Shown here in pieces: positions 25,229 to 33,734 of a stretch of DNA of 64,000 nucleotides. Location: NCBI GenBank assembly GCA_016784025.1, contig JADHVL010000009.1, forward strand, positions 1 to 64,000. The letters are read 5' to 3'. The number at the start of each line of letters is the position of its first letter. The stretch's first letter is position 1. Under the pieces are notes generated by a model that was given only the letters and a program-made list of their open reading frames with translations, was not told the DNA's origin and did no database searches. Source of the DNA: Fidelibacterota bacterium. Lineage in GTDB: Bacteria; Fidelibacterota; UBA8477; JABMPR01. A program made the translations under genes and the position numbers.

Positions 25229-26177
25229 TCTCAGTCTCCCCTTTTGAAGAATTTTCTGGTTCAGATGATGAATCTGGTTCAGATGATGTTTCTGGTTCCG
25301 CAGTAGTCTCAGTTGAAACAGGCTTCACCTCTGGAATCTCCGGTGTCTTAATGGTTTCCATGGGGACCTCAATTCTATCCATTGGTTCAGGCTCAGGAGC
25401 ACTCTCCATGGTTGGGATATTTATAGGAGTAGGTTCGGCAGAATCAACTGGCGTCTCTGAAATAAATGGTGATGGAGGAGCTTCTGAATCAGTAGCGGTT
25501 GCAGCTTCAGCCCGAGCTTTTTCTGCTTCACGAGCCTCTTGCTCAGCTTTGGCGGCGGCTGCCTTTTCAGCAGCAGCTTTTTTGGCTTCCATGGCAGCGG
25601 CTTTTGCTGCAGCCACTTTTTCAGCATCAGCCTGGCGTTGTGCACGCTCGATGGGAGAAACCTTAGAGAACTCATAAATCAGGTGATCACGATCTCTCCA
25701 GCGCTCTTCCGGCGTCACAGCCAGCTTGACATTGTCATTACTGATAAACTGATAGTCTGGAGTCATGCGGATACAATCTTCTGGGCATGGGGGCGTACAC
25801 AGGTCACAAAACATACACTCGCTCATATCAATGATAAAACTGGTGACCCTTAATTTGATCTTGGTATCATTCTTAGTGGTGCCAATATCTTCATCAGGAC
25901 CCGCCTTGAAAGTTTCAATATGGATACAATCTACTGGGCAAGCTCGTTCACAGGCCTTGCAACCAATGCAGTCTTCAAAATCGACGACCAGCTTCGAACG
26001 AATTGTGTTATAACTCTCAATCTCTCCCACACCAATATTCCTGGTGGGGATTGGCCAGACCTCGTCGGGGTATTGTAAAGTGACATGTTCGCGGGGTCGT
26101 ACAAAATACCCCATAGTCACCTTCATCCCGTCAACCAGGGTCGTGATGGCACTGCTAATATTACTGAAATAGCTCAT
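25221..26177 (-). CDS. nuoI: NADH-quinone oxidoreductase subunit I with long C-terminal extension
   Basis: 318 residues, against about 160-190 for usual NuoI. Residues 1-185 form the ferredoxin-like subunit with two 4Fe-4S motifs, CIGCKACERACPVDCI and CMFCDLCTPPCPEDCI, which carry electrons to the quinone-side clusters. From about 190 the chain becomes an Ala/Lys/Glu helix (KVAAAKAAAMEAKKAAAEKA), then a Pro/Glu/Ser/Thr-rich disordered tail ending in SSEPDSSSEPENSSKGETENG-like repeats. The tail is in frame, has no stop, and runs eight bases into nuoJ, so it is part of the gene. Its role is unknown; it could contact an electron-input protein. Confidence 0.95.
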   Translation of the reverse strand: MSYFSNISSAITTLVDGMKVTMGYFVRPREHVTLQYPDEVWPIPTRNIGVGEIESYNTIRSKLVVDFEDCIGCKACERACPVDCIHIETFKAGPDEDIGTTKNDTKIKLRVTSFIIDMSECMFCDLCTPPCPEDCIRMTPDYQFISNDNVKLAVTPEERWRDRDHLIYEFSKVSPIERAQRQADAEKVAAAKAAAMEAKKAAAEKAAAAKAEQEAREAEKARAEAATATDSEAPPSPFISETPVDSAEPTPINIPTMESAPEPEPMDRIEVPMETIKTPEIPEVKPVSTETTAEPETSSEPDSSSEPENSSKGETENG

Positions 26178-26186
26178 GGTTCTATC

Positions 26187-27434
26187 CTAGAATTGGATTT
26201 CACCGGTGAGCCACATCCAAATAGCTACACCCATGAGATTTATTAGTGATAAGGGAAGGATTACTTTCCAACTCACATACATGAGTTGATCCACACGTAA
26301 TCGGGGAAATGTCCAGCGGAACCACATCAACATGAAGATGATGCCGCCAGCTTTCATAAGCATCCAGAAGATGCCAGGTGATGCCATCCAGATTGCAAAA
26401 CCAGGGAATAGCCAGGCTGCAATCGTAATGACAAGACTCAGACCCAGTGGGTAGACAGATAGACGACCTGTTTTTGCTCTAACAAACAGTGTCCACATGA
26501 TGGCCACAAGGGTTATGATTGAAAAACCAATCTGCGTTCCTTCATAATCGGCAAAGGGACTCTGCCATCCACCGAGGAAAACAATTGAAACCAGGAAGGC
26601 AACCAGGGTAGCATTGGCGTATTCAGATAAAAAGAAGAGTGCCCATCTCAATCCTGAGAACTCAGTCATGAAACCAGCCACCAATTCTGATTCTGATTCT
26701 GGAATATCAAAAGGGGTTCGGTTAATCTCAGCAGTCGCTCCAATGAGATACACGAAAGCTGCAACAAAGAGAAATGGACTGTGAAAGATGAACCAGTTTG
26801 GCAATGGGATTGGTATCCAGTGGAATAAATTCCCTGTACCGGCCTGTTCCTGTATAATGGTTTGAAGATTCAGACTGCCAACCACTGCCACCACAGCGAT
26901 CAAAGTGATCCCTACAGGGATTTCGTATGAAATGATTTGAGCGGCAGAACGCATGGCTCCATAGAGTGACCACTTATTATTTGATGCCCAGCCAGCCATC
27001 ACAATACCCAGCACCACAATGGATGAGATGGATACGATATAAAAGAGACCAATATTCATATTGGCAGCCAGTAAAGTGTCAGAAAACGGAATAGCAGCAA
27101 AGGTAACTACTGAGGCAACCAGGATTACCCAGGGTCCAATAATAAAGAGGACTTTATCCGCCGACCTGGGAATAATATCTTCTTTTTGGAGCAGTTTCAG
27201 GGCATCTGCCACCGTTTGCAGTGTACCAAATTTCCCTACACGCATGGGACCGAGACGAACCTGCATAAAGGCAGAGACTTTTCGCTCGATATAAACCAGA
27301 ACGATGGCGTTGGCTGCCACAAAAACAAATATCAGGGCAGCAACGATAAACAGAGACAATCCCCAGGCTACAGAAATACCCATACCTGATAGGATGTCAA
27401 ACGAGAGGATCCAGTTAGCAAGTAATTGTATCAT
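26187..27434 (-). CDS. nuoH: NADH-quinone oxidoreductase subunit H
   Basis: 415 residues, longer than the usual 320-350. The conserved parts are ANAIVLVYIERKVSAFMQVR, MRVGKFGTLQTVADALKLL, NRTPFDIPESESELVAGF (quinone pocket Glu residues) and FVRATFPRLR-like FRWTFPRLRVDQLM. An insert around 205-235 (TIIQEQAGTGNLFHWIPIPL) accounts for part of the extra length. The membrane subunit links the quinone site with the pump arm. It follows the nuoD stop directly. Confidence 0.95.
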   Translation of the reverse strand: MIQLLANWILSFDILSGMGISVAWGLSLFIVAALIFVFVAANAIVLVYIERKVSAFMQVRLGPMRVGKFGTLQTVADALKLLQKEDIIPRSADKVLFIIGPWVILVASVVTFAAIPFSDTLLAANMNIGLFYIVSISSIVVLGIVMAGWASNNKWSLYGAMRSAAQIISYEIPVGITLIAVVAVVGSLNLQTIIQEQAGTGNLFHWIPIPLPNWFIFHSPFLFVAAFVYLIGATAEINRTPFDIPESESELVAGFMTEFSGLRWALFFLSEYANATLVAFLVSIVFLGGWQSPFADYEGTQIGFSIITLVAIMWTLFVRAKTGRLSVYPLGLSLVITIAAWLFPGFAIWMASPGIFWMLMKAGGIIFMLMWFRWTFPRLRVDQLMYVSWKVILPLSLINLMGVAIWMWLTGEIQF

Positions 27435-28556
27435 TTAGCGATCAATCTCCCCTAATACAATGTCCAGACTTCCGAGAATTGCAATGACATCGGAGATCAT
27501 CCAGCCCTGGCCAATTTCGTTAATAACACTGAGGTTTGAAAATGCCGGGGAACGCATCTTAAGACGCACTGGTACATTCTTACCATTGCTTACTATATAG
27601 TAGCCCAATTCTCCGCGAGGATTCTCGCTACGGAAATAGATTTCACCCTTGGGTGGACGAATACGGCGTGGAATGGCAGATTTCACGTCACCTTCAACGG
27701 GTAGCTGATCCAGTGCTTGACGGATAATTTTTGCACTCTCACCCATCTCAAGAACACGAACATAATATCTGTCCCAGCTGTCACCAATGGTGCCCTGAAG
27801 CCCCTGACCCAGCGGTACATCAAAATCAAAGCGATCATAGATTGAATAGGGTTCGGTGCGACGGATGTCAATGTTCACACCTGAGGCTCTCAGACTTGGG
27901 CCGGTTACACCATAATTGATAGCAACTTCAGGAGTCATGACCCCAATATCAGCAGCTCTTTCAACAAATATTTTATTACCAGTCAAGATTTGATTGTACT
28001 CAGCGACATGTTCATCAAATGCATCCAGGAATTCATAAGTTTTTTCAACAAATCCCGGTGGTACATCGTGGGCCAGACCACCGATCCAGATATAGTTGTA
28101 TAATAGGCGAGCACCTGAAGCCATTTCAAATAGATCCAGTATGAGTTCACGTTCACGGAAACAATAGATAAAGGGTGTGATGGCTCCCACATCCAGACCA
28201 AAGGTTCCCACAGCCACGAGGTGACTGGCTATTCGTTGCAGTTCAGCAAAAATGACGCGGAGATATTCAACTCGCTCTGGTAATTCAATACCCATCATTT
28301 TCTCAACGGCCATGGCATAACCATGCTCGCTACCCATGGCAGCTATATAATCACAACGACCAGTAAATGGGGTAATCATTTGATATTCTAAATTCTCAGC
28401 GTGCTTCTCGAATGAACGATGGAGATAGCCAATAACTGGTTCAATATGAGAGACGATCTCACCATCGGTTGTTAATTTTAACCGCAATACACCATGAGTA
28501 CTTGGGTGTTGAGGTCCCATGTTGAGAACCATTTCTTCAGCGTGGAGGCGGCCCAT
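27435..28556 (-). CDS. nuoD: NADH-quinone oxidoreductase subunit D
   Basis: 373 residues, the 49-kDa subunit type. Landmarks: MGPQHPSTHGVLRL with the quinone-site His, EPVIGYLHRSFEKHAEN, the RCDYIAAM loop and the C-terminal DIVLGEIDR. It forms the quinone cavity with NuoB. The start overlaps the nuoC stop (TAATG). It is separate from nuoC, not fused. Confidence 0.97.
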   Translation of the reverse strand: MGRLHAEEMVLNMGPQHPSTHGVLRLKLTTDGEIVSHIEPVIGYLHRSFEKHAENLEYQMITPFTGRCDYIAAMGSEHGYAMAVEKMMGIELPERVEYLRVIFAELQRIASHLVAVGTFGLDVGAITPFIYCFRERELILDLFEMASGARLLYNYIWIGGLAHDVPPGFVEKTYEFLDAFDEHVAEYNQILTGNKIFVERAADIGVMTPEVAINYGVTGPSLRASGVNIDIRRTEPYSIYDRFDFDVPLGQGLQGTIGDSWDRYYVRVLEMGESAKIIRQALDQLPVEGDVKSAIPRRIRPPKGEIYFRSENPRGELGYYIVSNGKNVPVRLKMRSPAFSNLSVINEIGQGWMISDVIAILGSLDIVLGEIDR

Positions 28557-29044
28557 TATTTCACCTTCTCAATGCGCATACCACGGTAGAACTCCGCTGG
28601 TACATAATCTTTTCTCAGAGGATAGCCTTCCCAATCGTCTTCCATAAGAATTCGTTTCAGGTCGGGATGGCCCTCGAAATTGATCCCATATAGATCAAAA
28701 GCTTCACGCTCATGCCAATTAGCCGTTTTATGTAGTTCAGCAACGCTGGCTACTTTGGGCTCATCTCGGGAGGTGAATACTTTTAAAGTGATGTAGTGTT
28801 TGAGCTCGGTTGAATACAGATGATAGATCACACTGAGATCAGTTTCTCCATCGGCATCATGACCTGCCAGATTCATCAGGGAGTTGAACTGGAATCTCAC
28901 ATCATCCTTCAGATAAGTGGCGACCTTTGCAAGTGTCCCTGCATCAACCACCACAGTGGGATTCTGTGTACCTTCTTCCATAAATTCGATGATCTTATCA
29001 CCAAATTTCCTGGAAAGGTCTTCGAATATTTCTTGTTCAGTCAC
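28556..29044 (-). CDS. nuoC: NADH-quinone oxidoreductase subunit C
   Basis: 162 residues, 30-kDa subunit type. HEREAFDLYGINFEGHPDLKR is the family signature, followed by LMEDDWEGYPLRKDYV. It is a peripheral-arm scaffold subunit. It is spaced by one base from nuoB and overlaps nuoD. Confidence 0.96.
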   Translation of the reverse strand: MTEQEIFEDLSRKFGDKIIEFMEEGTQNPTVVVDAGTLAKVATYLKDDVRFQFNSLMNLAGHDADGETDLSVIYHLYSTELKHYITLKVFTSRDEPKVASVAELHKTANWHEREAFDLYGINFEGHPDLKRILMEDDWEGYPLRKDYVPAEFYRGMRIEKVK

Positions 29045-29045
29045 G

Positions 29046-29537
29046 TCAGTCTTCTTTCTTTTCCAGAATCGGTTCTTCGCGCATTTTCTTTTGAAGATGC
29101 ATGAGGCCTTCGATCAATGCTTCAGGGCGAGGTGGACAGCCCGGGATATAAACATCAACAGGGATAATCTGGTCAACACCCTTTAGAACATGGTAGCCAT
29201 GTTGCCAATATGGTCCACCCGAATTGGCGCAGGAGCCCATTGAGATAACGTATTTTGGCTCGGCCATTTGCTCATAGAGTCGCTTTACACGGGTGGCCAT
29301 TTTTAAGGTAACTGTGCCAGCAACGATCATAACATCTGCCTGTCGGGGTGAAGACCGTGGCATAGCGCCAAAACGCTCCAGATCGTGACGGGCTGCAGCT
29401 GTTGACATTAATTCAATGGCACAGCAGGCCAGGCCAAACTGAAAATACCATTCTGAGTTGGAACGAGACCAGTTCATTAATTTATCTAAGGAGGTAATGA
29501 GAATGTTCTCATTAAATTTATGGTTTAACGCACCCAT
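29046..29537 (-). CDS. nuoB: NADH-quinone oxidoreductase subunit B
   Basis: 163 residues. The four ligands of cluster N2 are present: the CC pair in [10 protein letters not shown], Cys in [10 protein letters not shown], and Cys in [12 protein letters not shown]2 hands electrons to quinone. The start follows the nuoA stop with no gap. Confidence 0.97.
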   Translation of the reverse strand: MGALNHKFNENILITSLDKLMNWSRSNSEWYFQFGLACCAIELMSTAAARHDLERFGAMPRSSPRQADVMIVAGTVTLKMATRVKRLYEQMAEPKYVISMGSCANSGGPYWQHGYHVLKGVDQIIPVDVYIPGCPPRPEALIEGLMHLQKKMREEPILEKKED

Positions 29538-29960
29538 TTATTTGGTCTCCGCTTCGTGAAGCTTGGACGCAGAGTAGCGACCGGTGCCATATTTCAGTTT
29601 CATTTTAACCCAGTCAAGATCACCCTTGACCCAGACATAGGCTAGACCCACAGTAAGAATCAATATAAAGACAAAGACTTCTATAAACGTAAGGAAGCCC
29701 ATGTCCTTGAAGACGACTGCCCATGGAAAGAGAAAGACAACTTCCACATCAAAAATGATAAATATGAGTGCAACGACATAGAAGCGGATGTTGAACTGAA
29801 GCCAACCCTCCCCTTCTGGTTCCTCACCACATTCATAAGTGTCCATTTTTAAATCAGTACTATTTTTAGGGGATATAAGCTTTTGTATGATAAACCCGCA
29901 ATACATGAGCCCGAAGGCAACAGCACCAAAGGCTAAGGCGATTCCGTAATGTTCCTGCAT
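29538..29960 (-). CDS. nuoA: NADH-quinone oxidoreductase subunit A
   Basis: 140 residues from an ATG at 29960 (MQEHYGIALAFG). A longer frame from a TTG at 30017 would place its start inside the predicted promoter (29999-30027), so I reject it. Three helices; the family signature YECGEEPEGEGWLQFNIRFY carries the conserved Cys loop, then DVEVVFLFPWAV. First gene of an 11-gene nuo operon (A-B-C-D-H-I-J-K-L-M-N). No nuoE, F or G are found in the window. Confidence 0.94.
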   Translation of the reverse strand: MQEHYGIALAFGAVAFGLMYCGFIIQKLISPKNSTDLKMDTYECGEEPEGEGWLQFNIRFYVVALIFIIFDVEVVFLFPWAVVFKDMGFLTFIEVFVFILILTVGLAYVWVKGDLDWVKMKLKYGTGRYSASKLHEAETK

Positions 29961-29998
29961 GATCTCTAAAGTGCCCTTTCTTTCAACATTGGTGCGCC

Positions 29999-30027
29999 AA
30001 TATAGACGGTACTCCAAGTCTCTTCAA
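29999..30027 (-). promoter_or_regulatory. Promoter of the nuo operon
   Basis: Minus strand: TTGAAG (30022-30027), exact 17-base spacer, TATATT (29999-30004). The expected start point is near 29992, giving a leader of about 30 bases to the nuoA ATG at 29960. Confidence 0.5.
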
Positions 30028-30083
30028 GAACCGAATCCTGTGGATTGCCAGGTAACCGTTCCCATGATTTTCCTAGAGCCAGC

Positions 30084-30104
30084 TGTGGCAATCTCTATGC
30101 CACA
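30084..30104. promoter_or_regulatory. Inverted repeat TGTGGCA-N7-TGCCACA between maeB and nuoA
   Basis: Perfect 7-base arms about 60 bp upstream of the nuo -35 box and 44 bp after the maeB stop. No T-run follows on the minus strand, so an operator for a regulator of nuo fits better than a terminator. The protein is unknown. Confidence 0.35.
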
Positions 30105-30147
30105 ATATTTGATTAACGCATTAAATGTAATACTTAAATATGCTGTC

Positions 30148-32424
30148 TTATTCAACCTGCTTTGTGAGCTTTTCCTGTTCTTGTGCATCCACTACGGCTA
30201 TGGCAGTCATATTGGCAACATCCTGAACACTGGTTGAGCCTACCTGGAGAATGTGAACCGGTTTTTCCATGCCAACCAGGATAGGACCAATGGCTTCTGC
30301 GCCACTCAATCGATGGACAAGTTTATAGCTGATATTACTGGATTGAAGATCTGGAAAAATGAGCACATTTGCTGAGCCCTTTAACTTGCTGAAAGGATAA
30401 TGCTCCTCTTGAATGTTCGGCATAATAGCCAGATCCGCATTCATTTCGCCGTCAATCATCAAATCAGGATCTTTTTCTCGAACCAGTCGCACTGCTTCAC
30501 TCATTTTTTTAGCATGAGGATGTTTGGATGATCCAAAATTTGAGAAGCTCAGCATAGCAACGCGGGGGGTCATTCTCCAGCGTCTGGCTTCTTCTGCGGC
30601 CATAAGAGCTATTTCAGATAGAACTTCTGCAGTGGGATCAATATTAACAGAAACATCTGCAAATATTTTCATTCCCTCTTTGAAGATGAGCAGGAATAAG
30701 CCAGCCACATGCTGCATATCTTTTCTTGGCTTGATAATCTGGAGTGCTGGCCTGAGTGCATCTGGATACTGCTGGGTAATACCGGATATCATGGCGTCTG
30801 CTTCACCCATATGCAGCATCATGGCTGCGAATGAATAGCGTCTATCCATAAATCGCTTGGCGCCACTCAGTGTCACCCCTTTGCGTTGTCTCATGGTATA
30901 GAATTCTTCAATAAAATCCTGACGACGCTCATATTTCTGAGGGTCTACTAATTCAACCCCCTTCAGCGGGATATTCAATTCCCTGGCAATGGCCCGAATC
31001 TTCTTTTTGCGACCCACCAACACAGGTTTGGCAATTCCCTCCTGGAGGATGAGATGACTGGCGCGGATGATACGTGGGTTTTCCCCTTCAGGATAGACCA
31101 CCCGTTTGGGAGCTGTCTTGGCTCGATTATATAGGGAGCGCATAAACTCACGACCTTTGCCAAGTCTGGCTTCCAACTCTTCTCGATATTGATCAAGATC
31201 AATGGTACGCTGGGCAACTCCAGTCTTCATGGCGGCCTCGGCCACAGCAACAGATTCCCAAAGGAGCACTCGGGGATCAAAAGGTTTTGGTATGAGATAG
31301 TCACGACCAAACTCAATGTGATCCAGACCATAAATCTGTGTCACTTCATCAGGTGTATCTTCTTTTGCCAGGGCTGCAAGGGCTAAAGTGGCGGCTACCT
31401 TCATTTCTTCGTTAATTGTGGTTGCCTGAACATCCAGAGCTCCCCTGAAGATAAAAGGAAAACCAAGGACATTGTTCACCTGGTTAGGATAGTCTGAGCG
31501 ACCAGTTCCCATGATGGCATCAGGGCGGGCAGCCATGGCTTCTGGATAAGTGATTTCTGGATCAGGATTGGCCATGGCAAAAATGATGGGGTCAGGCGCC
31601 ATGGTTTTCAAATCATCGCCAACAATGATGTCTTTCTTAGACAGACCAATAAATACATCTGCGCCATTCAGTGCTTCCTGGAGAGTTCTATGTTTGGTGT
31701 CATTGGCAAATGGGAGTTTGTATTCATTCATACCATCAGTACGCCCTGTGTAAATAACACCACGAGAATCGCACATGATCAAATTTTCACGTCGGGCTCC
31801 CATACGTATATAGTGCTCGCTACATGACAGAGCAGACGCTCCAGCACCTGATACCACTATCTTGATGTCTTCCATCTTTTTGCCTGCCACTTCAACAGCA
31901 TTGAGAAGTGCGGCAGCAGAAATAATAGCGGTTCCATGCTGATCATCATGAAAGACAGGAATATTCATCTCTTCACGCAGTTTTTGCTCGATGTAAAAAC
32001 ATTCGGGGGATTTGATATCCTCCAGATTGATGCCACCAAATGTGGGTTCCAGCAATTTGACAGCATCGATGAATTTATCAGGGTCTTCCGTATCAACTTC
32101 CAGATCAAAGACATCTATATCTGCAAATCTTTTAAACAGAACACCTTTTCCTTCCATGACAGGCTTTCCAGCGAGAGCTCCAATGTTTCCTAAACCTAGA
32201 ACGGCGGTGCCATTGGATATAACGGCAACCAGATTGCCTTTGGCAGTGTACTCGTTAGCAAGTGCGGGATTTTCAGCTATTTCCAAACAGGGATAGGCAA
32301 CGCCAGGCGAATAAGCCAGACTCAGGTCCCTTTGTGTGGCAAAAGGTTTGGTTGATGTGACTTCGATTTTGCCTTTGCGGATTCCCATGCTATGATAGGC
32401 AAGGGCATCTTTCTTTGTAATCAT
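30148..32424 (-). CDS. maeB: NADP-dependent malic enzyme with phosphotransacetylase-like domain
   Basis: 758 residues, the usual MaeB length. Residues 1-390 are malic enzyme: [14 protein letters not shown], the catalytic region with [15 protein letters not shown], and the Mg2+ site [10 protein letters not shown]. Residues about 425-758 are a PTA-like domain ([48 protein letters not shown]). MaeB turns malate into pyruvate and CO2, giving NADPH; the PTA-like part is usually regulatory. It lies between the aminotransferase and nuo genes and could supply pyruvate to the ferredoxin oxidoreductase. Confidence 0.96.
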   Translation of the reverse strand: MITKKDALAYHSMGIRKGKIEVTSTKPFATQRDLSLAYSPGVAYPCLEIAENPALANEYTAKGNLVAVISNGTAVLGLGNIGALAGKPVMEGKGVLFKRFADIDVFDLEVDTEDPDKFIDAVKLLEPTFGGINLEDIKSPECFYIEQKLREEMNIPVFHDDQHGTAIISAAALLNAVEVAGKKMEDIKIVVSGAGASALSCSEHYIRMGARRENLIMCDSRGVIYTGRTDGMNEYKLPFANDTKHRTLQEALNGADVFIGLSKKDIIVGDDLKTMAPDPIIFAMANPDPEITYPEAMAARPDAIMGTGRSDYPNQVNNVLGFPFIFRGALDVQATTINEEMKVAATLALAALAKEDTPDEVTQIYGLDHIEFGRDYLIPKPFDPRVLLWESVAVAEAAMKTGVAQRTIDLDQYREELEARLGKGREFMRSLYNRAKTAPKRVVYPEGENPRIIRASHLILQEGIAKPVLVGRKKKIRAIARELNIPLKGVELVDPQKYERRQDFIEEFYTMRQRKGVTLSGAKRFMDRRYSFAAMMLHMGEADAMISGITQQYPDALRPALQIIKPRKDMQHVAGLFLLIFKEGMKIFADVSVNIDPTAEVLSEIALMAAEEARRWRMTPRVAMLSFSNFGSSKHPHAKKMSEAVRLVREKDPDLMIDGEMNADLAIMPNIQEEHYPFSKLKGSANVLIFPDLQSSNISYKLVHRLSGAEAIGPILVGMEKPVHILQVGSTSVQDVANMTAIAVVDAQEQEKLTKQVE

Positions 32425-32443
32425 ATAAACCTATCCAAAATCA

Positions 32444-32472
32444 AGATGACATCTCCAAAGAAGATGTCATCT
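32444..32472 (-). terminator. Hairpin after the aminotransferase gene
   Basis: Perfect 10-bp stem AGATGACATC / GATGTCATCT with a 9-base loop, about 40 bases past the aminotransferase stop. On the minus strand it is followed by TTGATTTTGG. It could end the Rrf2 operon and separate it from maeB. Confidence 0.5.
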
Positions 32473-32511
32473 GGTTAAAATACTTATGTTAATTGACTGG
32501 AATTATTGGCG

Positions 32512-33705
32512 CTACTCCCAGAAGCCTTTTAGAGCTGCTAGACCTTCCTGAATCTGATCCACATTAATACCACTATATGCAAAACGAATAAAGACTTTGT
32601 CTTCACCTGGTAGAGGTCTGCCAAAATGCTCACGGGAACAGAAAGATACACCAGTTTCATAGAGTGCATCCAGACGGAATTTGGATGAATCCGAGTAGCC
32701 CTTCCGCTTGAAGATGTCTGTCACATCTGGAAACAGATAGAAGGTAGTTTCTGGCTTTGAAACCTTCACCCCATCGATATTCAGAAGCGCATCTACCAAG
32801 GCATCACGTCTAAGCTTTAGCTGGTCCAGGATATCATTCTGAGGTCCTGCAGGTCCACTCAAACAAGCCAGACCAGCCATCTGAACAAAATGATTGGAGC
32901 AAGACTCCTGGTTGGTATTGAATTTTGAAATGGCTTCAATCACTTCAGTTGGTCCAGCTGCACATCCCAGACGCCAACCTGTCATGGCGAATTTTTTTGA
33001 AAATGTATACAGGATAACCGTTCGTTCAGCCATATCAGGCAGTGAGGCGATACTTTTACTGCGACCAGAGTAACGAACTTCAAAATAGGCTTCATCTGAA
33101 AGTACCCACAGATCATGCTTGATGGCTAGGTCTGCGATCCACTTCATTTCAGCTTCAGTAGATTCAGCACCAATAGGGTTCTGATAATTATTGTAAACTA
33201 TCACCGTGGTCTTATCTGTAATCTGCTGCTCTATTTCTTCTTTGTTGATGGCGAAACCGGTAGGAGTGGTCACATAACCATATGGAAGGGCTTTGCCACC
33301 GAGATACTCTATCTGTGATTCATAAATGGGATAACCGGGATTGGGATATAAGGCCTCGGCACCCTCTTCCAGGAGCACACCTAAAAATTTACCAATAACT
33401 GGTTTGCCACCTGGTTGCACAGAAATATTCTCAGCTGTATAATTTAGTCCACGCGACATACCAATGTCTTCAGCCAGAGCTTCACGTAATGGCATAATAC
33501 CTGGACCTGGGGCGTAGCCCGTTTTTCCATCTCGAGCAGCTTTCATAGCTGCATCCCGAATATACTCAGGAGTGGTGATGTTCATGTCCCCCAGATGGAA
33601 TGGGTAAACCTTGTTTCCCTTGGCAGACCAGACTGCTGCATCAGCGCCCACTGCAAAGGCGGTCTCTGTTCCCAGACGGCCGTAACGATTTGCAAATTTT
33701 CTCAT
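32512..33705 (-). CDS. Class I/II PLP-dependent aminotransferase
   Basis: 397 residues, fold type I. Landmarks: TGYAPGPGIMPLREAL, NPGYPIYESQIEYLGG, YNNYQNPIGA (Asn/Pro motif), DEAYFEV (Asp contacting PLP), FSKKFAMTGWRLGCA with the Schiff-base Lys, and the carboxylate-binding Arg in VFIRFAYSG. It resembles aspartate/alanine-type aminotransferases; the exact substrate is uncertain. Alanine-pyruvate or aspartate chemistry would suit neighbours that handle pyruvate and malate. It is 29 bases after the transketolase-like gene, so probably co-transcribed. Confidence 0.9.
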   Translation of the reverse strand: MRKFANRYGRLGTETAFAVGADAAVWSAKGNKVYPFHLGDMNITTPEYIRDAAMKAARDGKTGYAPGPGIMPLREALAEDIGMSRGLNYTAENISVQPGGKPVIGKFLGVLLEEGAEALYPNPGYPIYESQIEYLGGKALPYGYVTTPTGFAINKEEIEQQITDKTTVIVYNNYQNPIGAESTEAEMKWIADLAIKHDLWVLSDEAYFEVRYSGRSKSIASLPDMAERTVILYTFSKKFAMTGWRLGCAAGPTEVIEAISKFNTNQESCSNHFVQMAGLACLSGPAGPQNDILDQLKLRRDALVDALLNIDGVKVSKPETTFYLFPDVTDIFKRKGYSDSSKFRLDALYETGVSFCSREHFGRPLPGEDKVFIRFAYSGINVDQIQEGLAALKGFWE

Positions 33706-33734
33706 TTTAGACCTCTATAATAATCGATGGGAAG

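Noticed and set aside
29961-30017. Longer nuoA start (TTG)
   Set aside because: The TTG lies inside the -35/-10 promoter, and NuoA proteins normally begin at the shorter start.
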